DNA of 64,000 nucleotides, from positions 186,001 through 250,000 of the forward strand of contig JBIQHF010000003.1 of the NCBI GenBank assembly GCA_044508675.1, given 5' to 3'. Position numbers and translations under genes: made by a program. Origin of the DNA: Raineyella sp044508675. GTDB lineage: Bacteria > Actinomycetota > Actinomycetes > Propionibacteriales > Propionibacteriaceae. Below, piece after piece: positions 33,074 through 40,096 of this stretch. Position 1 is the first letter of the stretch; every line of letters starts with the position of its first letter. Below the pieces are notes generated by a model that saw only the letters and a list, made by a program, of their open reading frames with translations, was not told where the DNA came from and made no database searches.

Positions 33074-34174
33074 TCAGTCCCGGGCCCAGTCCTGCCGGGC
33101 CGGGTCCTGCCACGGGGGCGGCGGTACGTCCCAGCTGTCCTCGTCCGGTTCCGCCTGCCACGCCACCAGCGCCTGCGGGGCACCGATCTGGTCCAGGTGG
33201 ACCGCGTCGCCGCGTTCGCCGGTCACCGCGATCAGTCGCTGGCTGACCGTCCACGGGTGGCGCAGCTCCTCCAGGGACCACTCCACGACGCACCAGCCCT
33301 GGTCCCGCAGCCAGCGCCGCGGGCCTGCCTCCCAGGACGACCGTGCACCCGACCAGCCGACCGGGACTCCACCCTCCGGCCCCCGGGCCTCCAGCACCAC
33401 GCCCAGCAGGCGCAACGAGGGCCAACTGAACGGCGCCCGGAACTGTGGCCCGGCCGCGTCGGTGTCGTGGCCGTAGGTGACATCGAGCAACGGAGTCGGC
33501 ATCCCCATCCGCTTCAGCAGCATCCGGCTGGCCGTCTCTCCGGGGCCGGCCGACAGGTGGGTCGCCTCGCGCAGCACCCGCCTGGCGGCAACAATGCCCG
33601 AGCAGCCCCGCAGGTCCTGCAGCACGGTCTCGCACTCCTGGCGCAGCGCGGCCGGGTCGGCAGCCTGCCGTAGCGCCGAGTCGGCCACCACGAGGGCGGT
33701 GAGGTCGTCGTGCCAGGGATCGGCACGCCGAGCCAGGTCGACGATCGTCCGTGCCACCGATGACACGGCCACGTCCTCGACGCAGCGCACGTGGGAACCC
33801 GGAAGTCGACTGGCGGACACGTCGCGTTCCCCCGTGCTGCCGCCACCGGTGCCGGGCCGGATGAACATCGCCCGGGCCGGCAGCGACCACGGTCCCACGG
33901 CGAGGCCGTGGAGCAGGGCCGCGGAGATGCCCCCGACCACGCCGGGGTGGCTCGGGCGGGCCAGGCAGGCACGGACCAGTTGGAGGTGCCGCGCCACAGG
34001 GTCCTGCGGATAGCTGCGGGCGTAGACGCCGTGGCAGACCTTGACGATCGTGCCGTTGCTGACAGCGCGGCGGATCGATCCACGGTCCCCGTCAGGGCCG
34101 ACGAGGTCGCTGCTGGTGAAGACGTCCTTGGCTGGGATCGAGAGGGCGGGGAGCGGGTCCTGAACGGTGGTCAT
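33074..34174 (-). CDS. AbiEi-antitoxin-like protein with a degenerate nuclease-fold tail
   Basis: A 366-residue protein. Residues 10-50 (DVFTSSDLVGPDGDRGSIRRAVSNGTIVKVCHGVYARS) form the winged-helix typical of AbiEi-type (type IV) antitoxins. The centre is helical with a DLARRADPWHDDLTALVVADSAL region. The end, LLGVVLEARG then RRWLRDQGWCVVEWSLEELRHPW, resembles a DUF559/Vsr-type endonuclease fold lacking the usual Asp residues. No AbiEii toxin gene is next to it. A promoter (TTGAAC, 17 bases, TGGGAT) ends six bases before the ATG, and three phased direct repeats lie upstream, so it is probably self-regulated. Confidence 0.7.
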   Translation of the reverse strand: MTTVQDPLPALSIPAKDVFTSSDLVGPDGDRGSIRRAVSNGTIVKVCHGVYARSYPQDPVARHLQLVRACLARPSHPGVVGGISAALLHGLAVGPWSLPARAMFIRPGTGGGSTGERDVSASRLPGSHVRCVEDVAVSSVARTIVDLARRADPWHDDLTALVVADSALRQAADPAALRQECETVLQDLRGCSGIVAARRVLREATHLSAGPGETASRMLLKRMGMPTPLLDVTYGHDTDAAGPQFRAPFSWPSLRLLGVVLEARGPEGGVPVGWSGARSSWEAGPRRWLRDQGWCVVEWSLEELRHPWTVSQRLIAVTGERGDAVHLDQIGAPQALVAWQAEPDEDSWDVPPPPWQDPARQDWARD

Positions 34175-34180
34175 GGGCTC

Positions 34181-34209
34181 ATCCCACGCCAGCCGAACCG
34201 CTGGTTCAA
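34181..34209 (-). promoter_or_regulatory. Promoter of the AbiEi-like gene
   Basis: On the minus strand TTGAAC (34204-34209), 17 bases, TGGGAT (34181-34186), then six bases to the ATG at 34174. Transcription would begin at or next to the start codon. Confidence 0.5.
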
Positions 34210-34224
34210 GGGCGGCAACGAAAC

Positions 34225-34276
34225 GGACAACACCATCCTGGCAAGGGACAACACCCTCGGCGTGGCGGACAACACC
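34225..34276. repeat. Three phased direct repeats GGACAACACC (21-bp period)
   Basis: The ten-base sequence GGACAACACC occurs without change at 34225-34234, 34246-34255 and 34267-34276, each exactly 21 bases after the last, or two helical turns. The spacers differ from each other. Relative to the predicted start of the AbiEi-like gene the repeats are centred near -56, -77 and -98, which fits a row of operator sites on one DNA face. Confidence 0.85.
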
Positions 34277-34285
34277 GCGGACACG

Positions 34286-34321
34286 GCAGCTCCCCGGAGC
34301 AGTGTCACCCCGGGGAGCTGC
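34286..34321 (-). terminator. Terminator-like hairpin downstream of the DUF1707 gene
   Basis: GCAGCTCCCCGG pairs perfectly with CCGGGGAGCTGC (12 bases, loop of 12), 29 bases beyond the DUF1707 stop codon. It separates that gene from the AbiEi-like promoter. Confidence 0.65.
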
Positions 34322-34349
34322 GCAGGTGGACGTCGGTCGATGCGTGTCG

Positions 34350-35039
34350 TCAGGCAGTGATGGCCGGCAGGCCCCGCTTGCGACGGCGGCGGTTGAGCAG
34401 CCAGCGGTCGATGAAGTTGGGCCGCCGGGCCACGAAGCTGCCGAGGGTGAGGTAGCCACTCACCTCGATCAGGGGCGCTCCGAGGGCGGGACGGTCTGGC
34501 ACCTTCACCGCGATGCTGCCGGCCCCCTTGGTCAGCCGGTCTGCGCGCACCGCCCAGCCCTCGGGCAGGATCAGGCGTACGTCACCCATCCCGCCCTCGA
34601 CGGTCAGCTTGATCAGCCGGGACGTGCTCTCGGCCTCCAGACAGACCAGGGTGACGTCACCGAGCCCGGTACTCACCCGCACGTACGGCGGGACGGACCA
34701 CTGCCCCACGCGACGGTCGTCGTCGAACATGGCAGACAACACCAGCGGGTCCTCGGGGCTCCAGCCCGGCGGATTCGACTCGCCGGGGACCTGGACCCGG
34801 TCCAGCGGGCGGTTGACGGACGGCAACGCGGACACGTCCTGGGCCAGGAATGGCAGCTGCGGCGTCAGGTCCCCCACCAACGGGTCCAGGTCGCCGTACG
34901 TCTTCGCCTCCAGCGCCCTAGAGATGCGCTCCTGGGCCTCGGACATGGTCAGTCGACCGTCGCCCACCGCGTGCTGCAGCAGGCTGACGACCTCGTCCCG
35001 TTCGGCGTCCCCGATGCGCAGCTGGCGTTGGTCCGTCAC
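34350..35039 (-). CDS. DUF1707 (SHOCT-like) protein
   Basis: A 229-residue protein. Residues 5-58 are the DUF1707 domain typical of actinobacteria (LRIGDAERDEVVSLLQHAVGDGRLTMSEAQERI). The second half (FDDDRRVGQWSVPPYVRVSTGLGDVTL onward) is a beta-rich domain resembling the C-terminal part of LiaF-type cell-wall stress proteins. No membrane segment is visible. The tail is very basic (RWLLNRRRRKRG). Its GTG overlaps the cimA stop as GTGA, which is odd because no biosynthetic role is expected. Confidence 0.8.
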   Translation of the reverse strand: MTDQRQLRIGDAERDEVVSLLQHAVGDGRLTMSEAQERISRALEAKTYGDLDPLVGDLTPQLPFLAQDVSALPSVNRPLDRVQVPGESNPPGWSPEDPLVLSAMFDDDRRVGQWSVPPYVRVSTGLGDVTLVCLEAESTSRLIKLTVEGGMGDVRLILPEGWAVRADRLTKGAGSIAVKVPDRPALGAPLIEVSGYLTLGSFVARRPNFIDRWLLNRRRRKRGLPAITA

Positions 35040-36688
35040 AGCTCAGAGTGTACGGAGTCGGGCGACGCGGCCGGCCCCTCGGACCGCGCCTCGTCCTCCA
35101 GCAGGTGGATCAGCCCGTACCGGTAGGCGTCGCACAGCGCCTCCCAGGACGCCTCGATCACGTTGGTCCCGACGCCGACGGTGGTCCAGCTGTGCACCCC
35201 GTTGGTGGTGTCGATCAGCACCCGCACCGAGGCTCCCGTGCCGGACGCGCCGTCGAGGATGCGGACCCGGTAGTCCTGCAGGTCGTAGCCGGCGACCGCC
35301 GGGTACACCGGGGTGAGGGCACGACGGATCGCCATGTCGAGCGCATTGACCGGTCCATTGCCCTCGCCGACAAAGTACTGGACCTGCCCCCGGGCGACCA
35401 GCTTGACGATGGCCTCGCTGACGATGTCGGGGTCGTTCTCACCGTCGGCGAAGGAGGTGGTGGTCCAGTGCTTGATGGTGAAGACGTCGGGCAGCTGCCC
35501 GAGCTGCTCGCGCATCAACAGCTCGAACGAGGCGTCGGCCGCGTCGTACGTGTAGCCCTGCAGCTCCTTCTCCTTGACCCGCTCGGTCAGGGCCGCGGCC
35601 TGGCTGCGGTCGGAGAGGTCGAAGCCCAGCTGCTCGCCCTTGATCTGGATGTTCGCACGCCCGGCCATGTCGGAGACCAGCATCCGCATGTCGTTGCCGA
35701 CCCGAGCCGGATCGATGTGCTGGTAGAGGTTGGGGTCGACCTTGATCGCCGAGGCGTGCAGGCCGGCCTTGTGGGCGAATGCCGAGGTGCCGATGTAGGC
35801 GCGGCGCGGCCCGGCGGGCACGTTGGTGATCTCCGCGACCGCCTGGGCGATGTGGGTGGCCTCGGCCAGGTGGCCCTCGGGCAGGACCTGCCAGCCGTAC
35901 TTCAGCTCCAGGTTGGCCACCACGCTGATGATGTCGGCGTTGCCGGTCCGCTCCCCGTAGCCGTTGACGCAGCCCTGGACGTGCATCGCGCCGGCGTCGA
36001 CGGCAGCAAGGGTGTTGGCGACCGCGCAGCCGGAGTCGTTGTGGCAGTGGATGCCGACCGGGGCACCCAGCTCGACGGCCGGGCCGACCACGTCGGCCAT
36101 CCAACTGGGCAGCATGCCGCCGTTGGTGTCGCACAGCACCACGGCCTCGGCACCGGCCTCGGCGGCCGTGCGGACGACCTCGAGGGCGTATGCGCTGTCC
36201 AGCCGGTAGCCGTCGAAGAAGTGCTCGGCGTCGATGATCACCCGCATCCCCTCCGAGCGCAGGTGGGTCACCGAGTCCCGCAGCATCTCGAGGTTCTCCT
36301 CGAGGGTGGTGCGCAGCGCGTTGCGGACGTGGCCGACATGGCTCTTGGCGACCAGTGTGGCGACCTTGGCGCCGGAGTCGCGCAGCGCGGCGATCAACGG
36401 ATCGTCGGCGGCCTTGATCCCGACCCGCCGGGTCATCCCGAAGGCGACCAGCTCGGCGTGCTTCAGGTCGAGCTCACCTGAGGTCGCCCGCTGGAAGAAC
36501 TCGGAGTCCTTCGGGTTCGACCCCGGCCAGCCGCCCTCGATGAACCCGACGCCGAAGTCGTCGAGGTACGCGGCGATCCGGAGCTTGTCGTTGACCGACA
36601 ACTGCATGCCCTCCTGCTGGGAGCCGTCACGCAGGGTGACGTCGTACACCTGGAAGGTCTCGGGTGCGGTAGGAAGGGTGGGAGCCAT
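35036..36688 (-). CDS. cimA: (R)-citramalate synthase CimA
   Basis: A 550-residue LeuA-type synthase condensing pyruvate and acetyl-CoA to citramalate, the first step of the threonine-independent isoleucine route. N-terminal TIM barrel signatures: VYDVTLRDGSQQEGM, FIEGGWPGSNPKD and GIHCHNDSGCAVANTL; GCVNGYGERTGNAD follows. A C-terminal regulatory domain (from about residue 400) provides feedback control in this family. The family is separate from LeuA by length and by EGGWPGSNPKD. The ATG at 36688 has GAGG nine bases upstream; the in-frame ATG pair at 36703/36706 lacks a site. An attenuator precedes it. Confidence 0.92.
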   Translation of the reverse strand: MAPTLPTAPETFQVYDVTLRDGSQQEGMQLSVNDKLRIAAYLDDFGVGFIEGGWPGSNPKDSEFFQRATSGELDLKHAELVAFGMTRRVGIKAADDPLIAALRDSGAKVATLVAKSHVGHVRNALRTTLEENLEMLRDSVTHLRSEGMRVIIDAEHFFDGYRLDSAYALEVVRTAAEAGAEAVVLCDTNGGMLPSWMADVVGPAVELGAPVGIHCHNDSGCAVANTLAAVDAGAMHVQGCVNGYGERTGNADIISVVANLELKYGWQVLPEGHLAEATHIAQAVAEITNVPAGPRRAYIGTSAFAHKAGLHASAIKVDPNLYQHIDPARVGNDMRMLVSDMAGRANIQIKGEQLGFDLSDRSQAAALTERVKEKELQGYTYDAADASFELLMREQLGQLPDVFTIKHWTTTSFADGENDPDIVSEAIVKLVARGQVQYFVGEGNGPVNALDMAIRRALTPVYPAVAGYDLQDYRVRILDGASGTGASVRVLIDTTNGVHSWTTVGVGTNVIEASWEALCDAYRYGLIHLLEDEARSEGPAASPDSVHSEL

Positions 36689-36736
36689 CTGGCCGGTCCT
36701 CATCATCGGGTGCGGTGGTTCGTGTCGTACGTCGGC

Positions 36737-36769
36737 AACAAAAAACCTCCTGTGACGGGACAGGAGGTT
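36737..36769 (-). terminator. Attenuator terminator before cimA
   Basis: On the minus strand AACCTCCTGT, six bases, ACAGGAGGTT, then TTTTTGTT: a perfect ten-base stem with a U-tract, a textbook intrinsic terminator. It lies between the leader peptide stop (36794) and the cimA start, so ending here would prevent cimA expression. Confidence 0.9.
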
Positions 36770-36793
36770 GAGCGCGCCGATCCCCCACAGGGA

Positions 36794-36856
36794 TCAGGCA
36801 CGCTCACACGTAATCAACGCGCCAGGGAGCTCGAGAAGGTACAACACAGAGCTCAT
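36794..36856 (-). CDS. cimA leader peptide, 20 aa
   Basis: A 21-codon frame read as MSSVLYLLELPGALITCERA, with Val, five Leu and Ile clustered at residues 4-15. GGCAGG directly precedes the ATG. It is followed within 25 bases by the cimA terminator hairpin. This is the classical layout of transcription attenuation: a ribosome waiting for branched-chain aminoacyl-tRNA would favour readthrough into cimA. Function is inferred from position and composition. Confidence 0.75.
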   Translation of the reverse strand: MSSVLYLLELPGALITCERA

Positions 36857-36889
36857 CCTGCCTGCACTGCGGCACGGACACCATCGCCC

Positions 36890-36906
36890 GTCCCACGGGG
36901 TGAGAC
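36890..36906. promoter_or_regulatory. 17-bp palindrome upstream of cimA, same core as leuC operator
   Basis: GTCCCAC-GGG-GTGAGAC. All fourteen arm positions are the same as in the leuC site at 14980-14996. The repeat is extended outward by GCCC/GGGC (36886-36910), so it could also act as a hairpin after ilvE, which ends 36 bases away. It is 34 bases upstream of the cimA leader peptide. Confidence 0.6.
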
Positions 36907-36946
36907 GGGCGAGGGAAGCAGGGAGACGGGTGGCGGAACCCGCGGG

Positions 36947-38035
36947 TCAGCAGACCTTGTGCATCCAGCCGTGGGTGTCCTCGACACGCCCGTACTGGAT
37001 GTCGAGCAGGGCGTTGCGGATGTCCATCGTGTGCCGGCCCGAACCGCCGTCGCCGACGACGTACTCCTGGTCGCCGTCCTTGAAGGCCCGGACCGGGTTG
37101 ACGACCGCGGCGGTGCCACAGGCGAAGGCCTCGGTGATCTCCCCCGAACGGATCCTCTGCAGCATCTCGTCGACGTCGATCCGCTCCTCGACCGGCTCCA
37201 GCCCGCGGTCATGGGCCAGTTCGAGGATCGAGCGACGGGTCACCCCCGGCAGAATGGAGCCGGACAGCTCGGGCGTATGCAGCCGGCCGTCCTTGGTCAC
37301 CAGGAAGCAGTTCATCCCGCCGAACTCCTCCACGTAGCGGAACTCCGCCGCATCGAGGAACAGCACCTGCGGGCAGCCATGGGCGAACGCCTCCTCCTGG
37401 CCGGCCAGGCTCGCGGCGTAGTTGCCGCCGCACTTGGCCGCACCGGTGCCACCGGCGCCGGCCCGGGAGAAGCGGCGCGAGACCCAGAAGTCGACCGGCC
37501 GCACACCGGAGGAGAAGTACGGCCCCGAGGGAGAGGCGATGCAGTAGTAGCGCACCGTACGCGCCGGGCGGACGCCGAGGAAGTCCTCGTGGGCGACGGT
37601 GAACGGACGGATGTAGAGGCTGTCCTCCCCGCCGCCATCGGGCACCCAGGCGGCGTCGGCCCGCACCACCGCCTCGATCGAGGAGACGAAGTCCTCCACC
37701 GGCAGCGGCGGCAGCGCCAGGCGGACGGCGGAGTCCACCATCCGCTGGGCATTGACCTCGGGACGGAACAGCCAGATCGAGTTGTCGGCATGCCGATACG
37801 CCTTCAGCCCCTCGAACACCTCCTGCGCGTAGTGCAGCACCGCGGAGGCCGGGTTCATCGCCTCGGGACCGTACGCTACGACCTTCGCGTCGCCCCAGCC
37901 ATCCTCCACCGTCCACGTGGCCACGGCCATGTGGTCGGAGAAGTGCTGGCCGAATCCAGGCGCGGCGAGGATCGCCGCGCGCTCCTCGGCCGAGGCCGGG
38001 GAGGGATGGGGGTGCACGTCGAACGCAAGACTCAT
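36947..38035 (-). CDS. ilvE: Branched-chain amino acid aminotransferase
   Basis: A 362-residue fold-type IV PLP enzyme doing the last step of valine, leucine and isoleucine synthesis with glutamate. Signatures: HYAQEVFEGLKAYRH, FRPEVNAQRM, the PLP lysine in TGAAKCGGNYAASL near residue 205, and SGSILPGVTRRSILELA. The ATG at 38035 has no Shine-Dalgarno; TAGATT at 38043-38048 ends seven bases before it, suggesting leaderless transcription. A weaker copy of the leuC/cimA palindrome lies just upstream, at 38076-38092. Divergent from leuB. Confidence 0.95.
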   Translation of the reverse strand: MSLAFDVHPHPSPASAEERAAILAAPGFGQHFSDHMAVATWTVEDGWGDAKVVAYGPEAMNPASAVLHYAQEVFEGLKAYRHADNSIWLFRPEVNAQRMVDSAVRLALPPLPVEDFVSSIEAVVRADAAWVPDGGGEDSLYIRPFTVAHEDFLGVRPARTVRYYCIASPSGPYFSSGVRPVDFWVSRRFSRAGAGGTGAAKCGGNYAASLAGQEEAFAHGCPQVLFLDAAEFRYVEEFGGMNCFLVTKDGRLHTPELSGSILPGVTRRSILELAHDRGLEPVEERIDVDEMLQRIRSGEITEAFACGTAAVVNPVRAFKDGDQEYVVGDGGSGRHTMDIRNALLDIQYGRVEDTHGWMHKVC

Positions 38036-38075
38036 AGGGAGAAATCTAGTCCCCTCCGGCCTCCGATGCCCGGCG

Positions 38076-38092
38076 GGCCGACCGGGTGAGAC
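38076..38092. promoter_or_regulatory. Degenerate copy of the leuC/cimA palindrome upstream of ilvE
   Basis: GGCCGAC-CGG-GTGAGAC: the right arm is unchanged and the left arm matches GTCCCAC at five of seven positions. It sits about 41-57 bases upstream of the predicted ilvE transcription start. Confidence 0.35.
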
Positions 38093-38150
38093 ATCCATGT
38101 GCGAGTGGATCGCTGCCGCTCCCGGCCCGTGCCGTCCCGTACCCCGGCGG

Positions 38151-38179
38151 CGATCCGGGGCGATCCGGTGGCGATCCGG
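38151..38179. repeat. Three direct repeats CGATCCGG between ilvE and leuB
   Basis: CGATCCGG occurs at 38151, 38161 and 38172, ten and eleven bases apart, within the divergent ilvE-leuB promoter region (38036-38237). One repeat per helical turn would suit protein binding; it may also be simple sequence drift. Confidence 0.5.
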
Positions 38180-38237
38180 TGCCGCACCACAGTGAGATCG
38201 GGCACCGGTGGGCCCGCCTCGCCGCTAGCCTGACCGC

Positions 38238-39308
38238 GTGTCTACTCAGAACTCTGCTGATCGCCCCTCCATCGCCGTCATCGCCGGCGACGGCATCGGT
38301 CCCGAGGTCGTCGCCGAGGGCCTGAAGGTCCTCGACGCCGTCGCCGGGCCGGACGCCTTCGACAAGGTCACCTACGACCTCGGCGCCGACCGCTGGCTGC
38401 GCACCGGCGAGGTGCTCCCCGAGTCCGAGATGGAGTCGCTCGCCCAGCACGACGCCATCCTGCTCGGCGCCGTCGGTGCCGCCCCCGGCGACACCCGCAT
38501 CCCGTCCGGCATCCTGGAGCGTGGCCTGCTGCTCAAGCTCCGCTTCGCGTTCGACCACTACGTGAACCTGCGCCCCTCCAAGCTGTACCCGGGCGTGCCG
38601 ACCCCGCTGGCCCCCCACGTCACCGACGGCAAGGAGGTCGACTTCGTCGTCGTCCGTGAGGGCACCGAGGGCCTCTACGCCGGCAACGGCGGCCGCCTCC
38701 GCGCCGGCACCGTGCACGAGGTCGCCACCGAGGTCTCGGTCAACACCGCGTACGGCGTCGAGCGGGTTGTGCGCTTCGCGTTCGAGCACGCCACCACCCG
38801 CCGCAACAAGGTCACCCTGGTTCACAAGCACAACGTGCTGGTGCATGCCGGTGGCCTGTGGCGCCGCATCTTCGAGTCCGTCGCTGCCGAGTACCCGCAG
38901 GTCGAGACCGACTACCTGCACATCGATGCGGCGACCATTTTCATGGCCACCGACCCGGGCCGCTTCGACGTGATGGTCACCGACAACCTGTTCGGCGACA
39001 TCATCACCGACCTCGCCGGCGCCGTCACCGGCGGCATCGGCCTGGCCGCCTCGGGCAACCTGAACCCGTCGGGCGCCTACCCGTCGATGTTCGAGCCCGT
39101 CCACGGCTCCGCCCCCGACATCGCCGGCCAGCAGAAGGCCGACCCGACCGCCGCCATCCTGTCGGTCGCGATGATGCTCGACCACCTGGGCCGGACCGAC
39201 GAGGCCGCGAAGATCACCGCTGCGGTCAATGCCGACATCCTCGAGCGTGGCAGCACCGTGCGGACGACCGCCGAGATCGGCGACGCCATCGCTGCTCGGG
39301 TCTCCTGA
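38238..39308 (+). CDS. leuB: 3-isopropylmalate dehydrogenase
   Basis: A 356-residue oxidative decarboxylase of the leucine pathway (isocitrate/isopropylmalate dehydrogenase family). Signatures: IAVIAGDGIGPEVVAEGLKVL, FVVVREGTEGLYAGNGG, VTLVHKHNVL, DYLHIDAATIFMATDPGRFDV and NLFGDIITDLAGAV. The GTG at 38238 has no Shine-Dalgarno; TAGCCT at 38226-38231 lies six bases upstream, a leaderless start. It is followed at 22 bases by a methyltransferase gene. Confidence 0.94.
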   Translation: MSTQNSADRPSIAVIAGDGIGPEVVAEGLKVLDAVAGPDAFDKVTYDLGADRWLRTGEVLPESEMESLAQHDAILLGAVGAAPGDTRIPSGILERGLLLKLRFAFDHYVNLRPSKLYPGVPTPLAPHVTDGKEVDFVVVREGTEGLYAGNGGRLRAGTVHEVATEVSVNTAYGVERVVRFAFEHATTRRNKVTLVHKHNVLVHAGGLWRRIFESVAAEYPQVETDYLHIDAATIFMATDPGRFDVMVTDNLFGDIITDLAGAVTGGIGLAASGNLNPSGAYPSMFEPVHGSAPDIAGQQKADPTAAILSVAMMLDHLGRTDEAAKITAAVNADILERGSTVRTTAEIGDAIAARVS

Positions 39309-39330
39309 CCTGATCCGGGCGCGTCGACAC

Positions 39331-39906
39331 GTGACCACCCCCTACTCCCGCTGGGACACCCCCGACCTGGTCGAGGCCGCCCTGCGCGAGTCCCTGCGGG
39401 TGGGATACCTCGAGTCGACGCGCTCGGAGACCGGCCGATTCCTGGCCACTCTCGCCGCCTCCCGTCGCGGCACCATCGCCGACCTCGGCACCGGCTCCGG
39501 AGTCGGCGCGGCCTGGCTGCGTACCGGTGCTCCTCCTGGCACGCGGGTCGTCACCGTCGAACGCGACGCTGCACTGGCCGCCTCGGCGGCCCGCCTGTTC
39601 GCCGACACCGGCGTCGAAGTGCTGTCCTGCGACTGGTCCACGCTGGACTGGTCGGCCCACCGGATCGACGCACTCTCGCTGATCACGATCGACATCGGTA
39701 CCGCCGGCGGGGCGCGCGAACGCCTGGTCGACCTCCTGGCCCCGGGCGGGTTCTTGGTCCTCGACGACCTGCACAGCTGGCGAGACTTCCCCAACGGCCG
39801 CGTCGACCGGATGGTCCTGGAGGCCTGGAAGCACGAGAGCAGGCTGGTCTGCACCGAGCTCCACGTGGCTCCGGACGCCAGCGTGCTGCTCTGCTGCCGG
39901 CGCTGA
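39331..39906 (+). CDS. Class I SAM-dependent methyltransferase (O-methyltransferase-like)
   Basis: A 191-residue methyltransferase with the SAM-binding motif IADLGTGSGVGAAWL near residue 50, VVTVERDAALAASA (acidic end of strand two) and LLAPGGFLVLDDLHSW. The short length and GG.LVLDD motif resemble the catechol/caffeoyl-CoA O-methyltransferase group, but the substrate is unknown. The GTG at 39331 is chosen because it follows the leuB stop by 22 bases and gives the normal domain start; a ribosome-binding site is not obvious. Confidence 0.75.
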   Translation: MTTPYSRWDTPDLVEAALRESLRVGYLESTRSETGRFLATLAASRRGTIADLGTGSGVGAAWLRTGAPPGTRVVTVERDAALAASAARLFADTGVEVLSCDWSTLDWSAHRIDALSLITIDIGTAGGARERLVDLLAPGGFLVLDDLHSWRDFPNGRVDRMVLEAWKHESRLVCTELHVAPDASVLLCCRR

Positions 39907-39979
39907 CCGAGCCCGGCCCACCCCGAACCTGCTCGCCCCCTGGCGAGCGTACGCCGGCGAGGGATCCGCACGGACGACA

Positions 39980-40018
39980 CGAGGGTCCGGGCCCATCACG
40001 GATGGGCCCGGACCCTCG
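39980..40018. terminator. Strong bidirectional terminator between the methyltransferase gene and ilvC
   Basis: A perfect 17-base stem (outer arm CGAGGGTCCGGGCCCAT) with a five-base loop, followed on the plus strand by AACTTCTT. The remainder of the 190-base gap holds nothing else recognisable. Confidence 0.85.
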
Positions 40019-40096
40019 AACTTCTTGTCAGCCTGTCGCCGTTGTCCCGGGAGCACCGACCCCGGTACGGCGTGGTCGCCCAGGAGCGACCACGGG

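Noticed and set aside
38182..38198. Another leuC-type palindrome upstream of leuB, at GTGAGAT
   Set aside because: Only the right half resembles the motif; the left seven bases match at two positions, no better than chance.
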